Source of the DNA: Flavobacteriaceae bacterium
GTDB taxonomy: Bacteria; Bacteroidota; Bacteroidia; Flavobacteriales; Flavobacteriaceae
Length of the DNA stretch: 7,095 nucleotides
Direction: 5' to 3'
Assembly: GCA_947377425.1 (NCBI GenBank)
Contig: CANCFZ010000126.1
Coordinates: 1 to 7,095 of the forward strand
A program made the position numbers and the translations under genes. Under the pieces are notes generated by a model. That model worked only from the letters and a program-made list of their open reading frames with translations, was not told the DNA's origin and did no database searches. Positions 6,258 through 7,095 of the stretch are shown here, in pieces (positions within the stretch are counted from its first letter, which is position 1; every line of letters begins with the position of its first letter).

Positions 6258-6298
6258 GTTTAAATTTAAACTCTTCATATTGAGCTGAATATTTAAAC
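6258..6298. repeat. Palindrome GTTTAAATTTAAAC with an outer inverted copy
   Basis: GTTTAAATTTAAAC (6258-6271) is a perfect 14-base palindrome. Its first eight bases are also complementary to ATTTAAAC at 6291-6298, so an alternative longer hairpin, with an inner ATT/AAT pairing (6279-6281 with 6288-6290), is possible. Confidence 0.6.
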
Positions 6299-6301
6299 AA
6301 A

Positions 6302-6345
6302 CCATATTACTCTTTTGATATGGAGCTAAAATCTTCCTTTTAGCT
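6302..6345. repeat. Two adjacent short hairpins
   Basis: CCATAT (6302-6307) pairs with ATATGG (6318-6323) around a ten-base loop. Directly next to it AGCTAAAA (6324-6331) pairs perfectly with TTTTAGCT (6338-6345) around a six-base loop. Neither is followed by a T-run that would make it an obvious terminator. Confidence 0.55.
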
Positions 6346-6402
6346 ACAAATCTCTTCTTTTTTTGTAAAACTCGATTTTTGTAAAATGCACACTATCAAT
6401 TC

Positions 6403-6433
6403 TTTTTATTTTTAGCGACAAAATAAAATGAAT
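6403..6433 (+). repeat. Imperfect direct repeat, copy 1
   Basis: This 31-base copy contains TTTTTATTTTT, then AGCG, then a CAAA-TAAAAT-like tail. It resembles copy 2 at 6522-6553, with two substitutions and short insertions. Copy 1 has TATTTTTA where copy 2 has the promoter -7 element TATTTTTG, so it may be a second or decayed promoter. Confidence 0.5.
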
Positions 6434-6477
6434 ATTTTTACGAACTACTTTTCTTACTTTTTATTCATTTAATTACT

Positions 6478-6513
6478 TTTTGTCGATTATTTAATGTCTT
6501 TTGTCGATTATTT
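6478..6513 (+). repeat. Two 15-base direct repeats spaced 21 bases, candidate operator
   Basis: TTTTGTCGATTATTT occurs at 6478-6492 and again, identical, at 6499-6513. The 21-base period is two helical turns, so both copies present the same DNA face. The second copy contains the TTG -33 element of the promoter for the glycine-rich gene, which is a usual place for a regulator to bind. The regulator is unknown. Confidence 0.55.
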
Positions 6514-6533
6514 GAAAATATTTTTTATTTTTG
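6501..6533 (+). promoter_or_regulatory. Promoter of the glycine-rich secreted protein
   Basis: TTG (6501-6503) and TATTTTTG (6526-6533, exact TAnnTTTG) are 22 bases apart, at the long end of the accepted range. The predicted leader of about 65 bases contains a small hairpin (AATGAAGT at 6551-6558 with ACTTCGTT at 6564-6571). The imperfect repeat copy 2 (6522-6553) covers the -7 element. Confidence 0.5.
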
Positions 6534-6553
6534 AAGCGTCAAATAAAATAAAT
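6522..6553 (+). repeat. Imperfect direct repeat, copy 2
   Basis: This is the second copy of the 31-base repeat at 6403-6433. It starts with the T-run before the -7 element and continues through GAAGCG and CAAATAAAAT into the predicted transcribed leader. Confidence 0.5.
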
Positions 6554-6606
6554 GAAGTAGAAAACTTCGTTACAATTAAAAAAAGTCATAAACTAACCCC
6601 TGAGTT

Positions 6607-7095
6607 ATGAAAACAGTTATAAAAAAAGTAGAACGAAATTGCATCTTATTAATTACCTTATTAATGGTAGTTGGTTTTGGATATGCTCAAACTACAAACT
6701 TTACTACATCAGGATCATTTATTCCTCCTGCAGGTGTTACTTCAATTACCGTTAATGCATATGGAGCAGGTGGTGGTGGTGGTCATGGCGCTAACTCTGG
6801 AACCGCAAATGGCGGTGGCGGTGGCGGTGGCGGTGGTTTTGCATTAAACGCTGCCATTACAGTTACTCCTGGAACTTCATATCCAATAACTATTGGAACA
6901 GGTGGTACAGCAGGAACAGTTACTAATGGAGGCACTGGTGGTGCTACTACAGCTACATTTGGAGGAACAACAATTACCGCTAATGGTGGAAATGGCGGAA
7001 GTGCATATCCAACTGCAACTGGTGGAACTGGTGGAACTGGATCTGGAGGAACTACTAACAGAACTGGAGGTGCTGGAAAAACTGGTACTACAACC
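6607..7095 (+). CDS. Secreted glycine-rich domain protein (5' part)
   Basis: The frame is open from the ATG at 6607 to the window edge (163 codons, 3' end missing). Residues 1-27 form a signal peptide: basic start MKTVIKKVER, hydrophobic core ILLITLLMVVGFG, and likely cleavage after GYA before QTT, a typical Bacteroidota form. The mature part opens with FTTSGSFIPPAGVTSITVNAYGAGGGGG (32-59), which matches the start of the glycine-rich domain found in many exported flavobacterial proteins. It is followed by a run of nine glycines (69-77), strands such as AAITVTPGTSYPITIGTGG (81-99), and G-G-T rich repeats to the end. Composition is almost entirely G, T, A, S and N, with one cysteine, in the signal peptide. 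In this phylum such proteins usually end in a type IX secretion sorting domain and sit on the surface or are released; that part is outside the window. It is too incomplete to assign a function. Confidence 0.85.
   Translation, partial: MKTVIKKVERNCILLITLLMVVGFGYAQTTNFTTSGSFIPPAGVTSITVNAYGAGGGGGHGANSGTANGGGGGGGGGFALNAAITVTPGTSYPITIGTGGTAGTVTNGGTGGATTATFGGTTITANGGNGGSAYPTATGGTGGTGSGGTTNRTGGAGKTGTTT
6811..6837 (+). repeat. Short tandem repeat (GGCGGT)4-GGT inside the glycine-rich gene
   Basis: Four perfect copies of the hexamer GGCGGT plus one GGT encode nine glycines. A separate (GGT)5 run lies at 6769-6783. As the units are multiples of three, copy-number change by slippage would lengthen or shorten the glycine run without breaking the frame. 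Confidence 0.85.

Larger units (their letters stand above)
6190..6606. other. 417-base intergenic region rich in repeats, no confident gene
   Basis: The longest stretch without a gene is very A/T-rich. From left to right it holds a leftward-acting terminator-like hairpin (6219-6256), the palindrome GTTTAAATTTAAAC (6258-6271), two further short hairpins (6302-6323, 6324-6345), an imperfect 31-base repeat (6403-6433 and 6522-6553), two 15-base direct repeats 21 bases apart (6478-6492, 6499-6513), and a promoter (6501-6533). A minus-strand frame without stops spans 6228-6392 but has no early start codon. I see no tRNA, rRNA or known riboswitch. Confidence 0.7.

Noticed and set aside
6067..6350. 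Integration site (att) at the 3' end of tRNA-Met
   Set aside because: I looked for a second copy of the tRNA 3' end downstream; only GCTACAA is shared at about 6343, too short, and no integrase is visible.
6428..6472. A 14-codon hydrophobic frame (MNIFTNYFSYFLFI)
   Set aside because: Too short and its composition is what T-rich DNA gives by chance; no regulated gene of a leader-peptide type directly follows.
6811..6837. Hexamer repeats as a CRISPR or regulatory array
   Set aside because: They are contiguous in-frame glycine codons within a gene, with no spacers.

Overview
The window looks like chromosomal DNA of a member of the Bacteroidota, most likely a Flavobacterium or close relative. 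The evidence is a low G+C content, intergenic regions that are almost pure A/T, no Shine-Dalgarno sequences in front of the genes, and repeated promoter elements of the Bacteroidota type (TTG or TTA, 19 bases, then TAnnTTTG). The proteins also read like flavobacterial versions of their families.

Layout, left to right. Positions 75-2564 and 2577-3524 hold three same-direction genes: a small P-loop NTPase, a RecQ-family helicase with an unusual domain order, and methionyl-tRNA formyltransferase (fmt). The recQ and fmt genes are 12 bases apart and must be co-transcribed. HU (3706-3978) follows with its own strong promoter and a clear intrinsic terminator. Next is yqgE (4091-4651), again with its own promoter. 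Facing it, and overlapping it tail to tail by 9 bases, is a fold-type IV PLP enzyme (minus strand, 4643-5473). Behind that enzyme on the minus strand is a START-like (SRPBCC) protein (5535-5927). A divergent elongator-type tRNA-Met(CAT) lies at 6067-6140 with a promoter and an intrinsic terminator. After 466 bases with no confident gene, but rich in inverted and direct repeats, a secreted glycine-rich protein begins at 6607 and runs off the window.

Functionally, most of this is conserved housekeeping: DNA repair (RecQ), translation initiation (Fmt), nucleoid structure (HU), an elongator tRNA, and small conserved proteins. The accessory part begins after the tRNA terminator: a repeat-rich region and an exported low-complexity surface protein.

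I do not see a clear new defence or mobile system. The points most worth a second look are the 6190-6606 intergenic region (back-to-back terminators, a hairpin cluster, 21-bp-spaced direct repeats at a promoter), the RecQ whose zinc-binding cysteines sit about 160 residues later than in E. coli RecQ, and a terminator/promoter overlap directly in front of the PLP enzyme's start codon.
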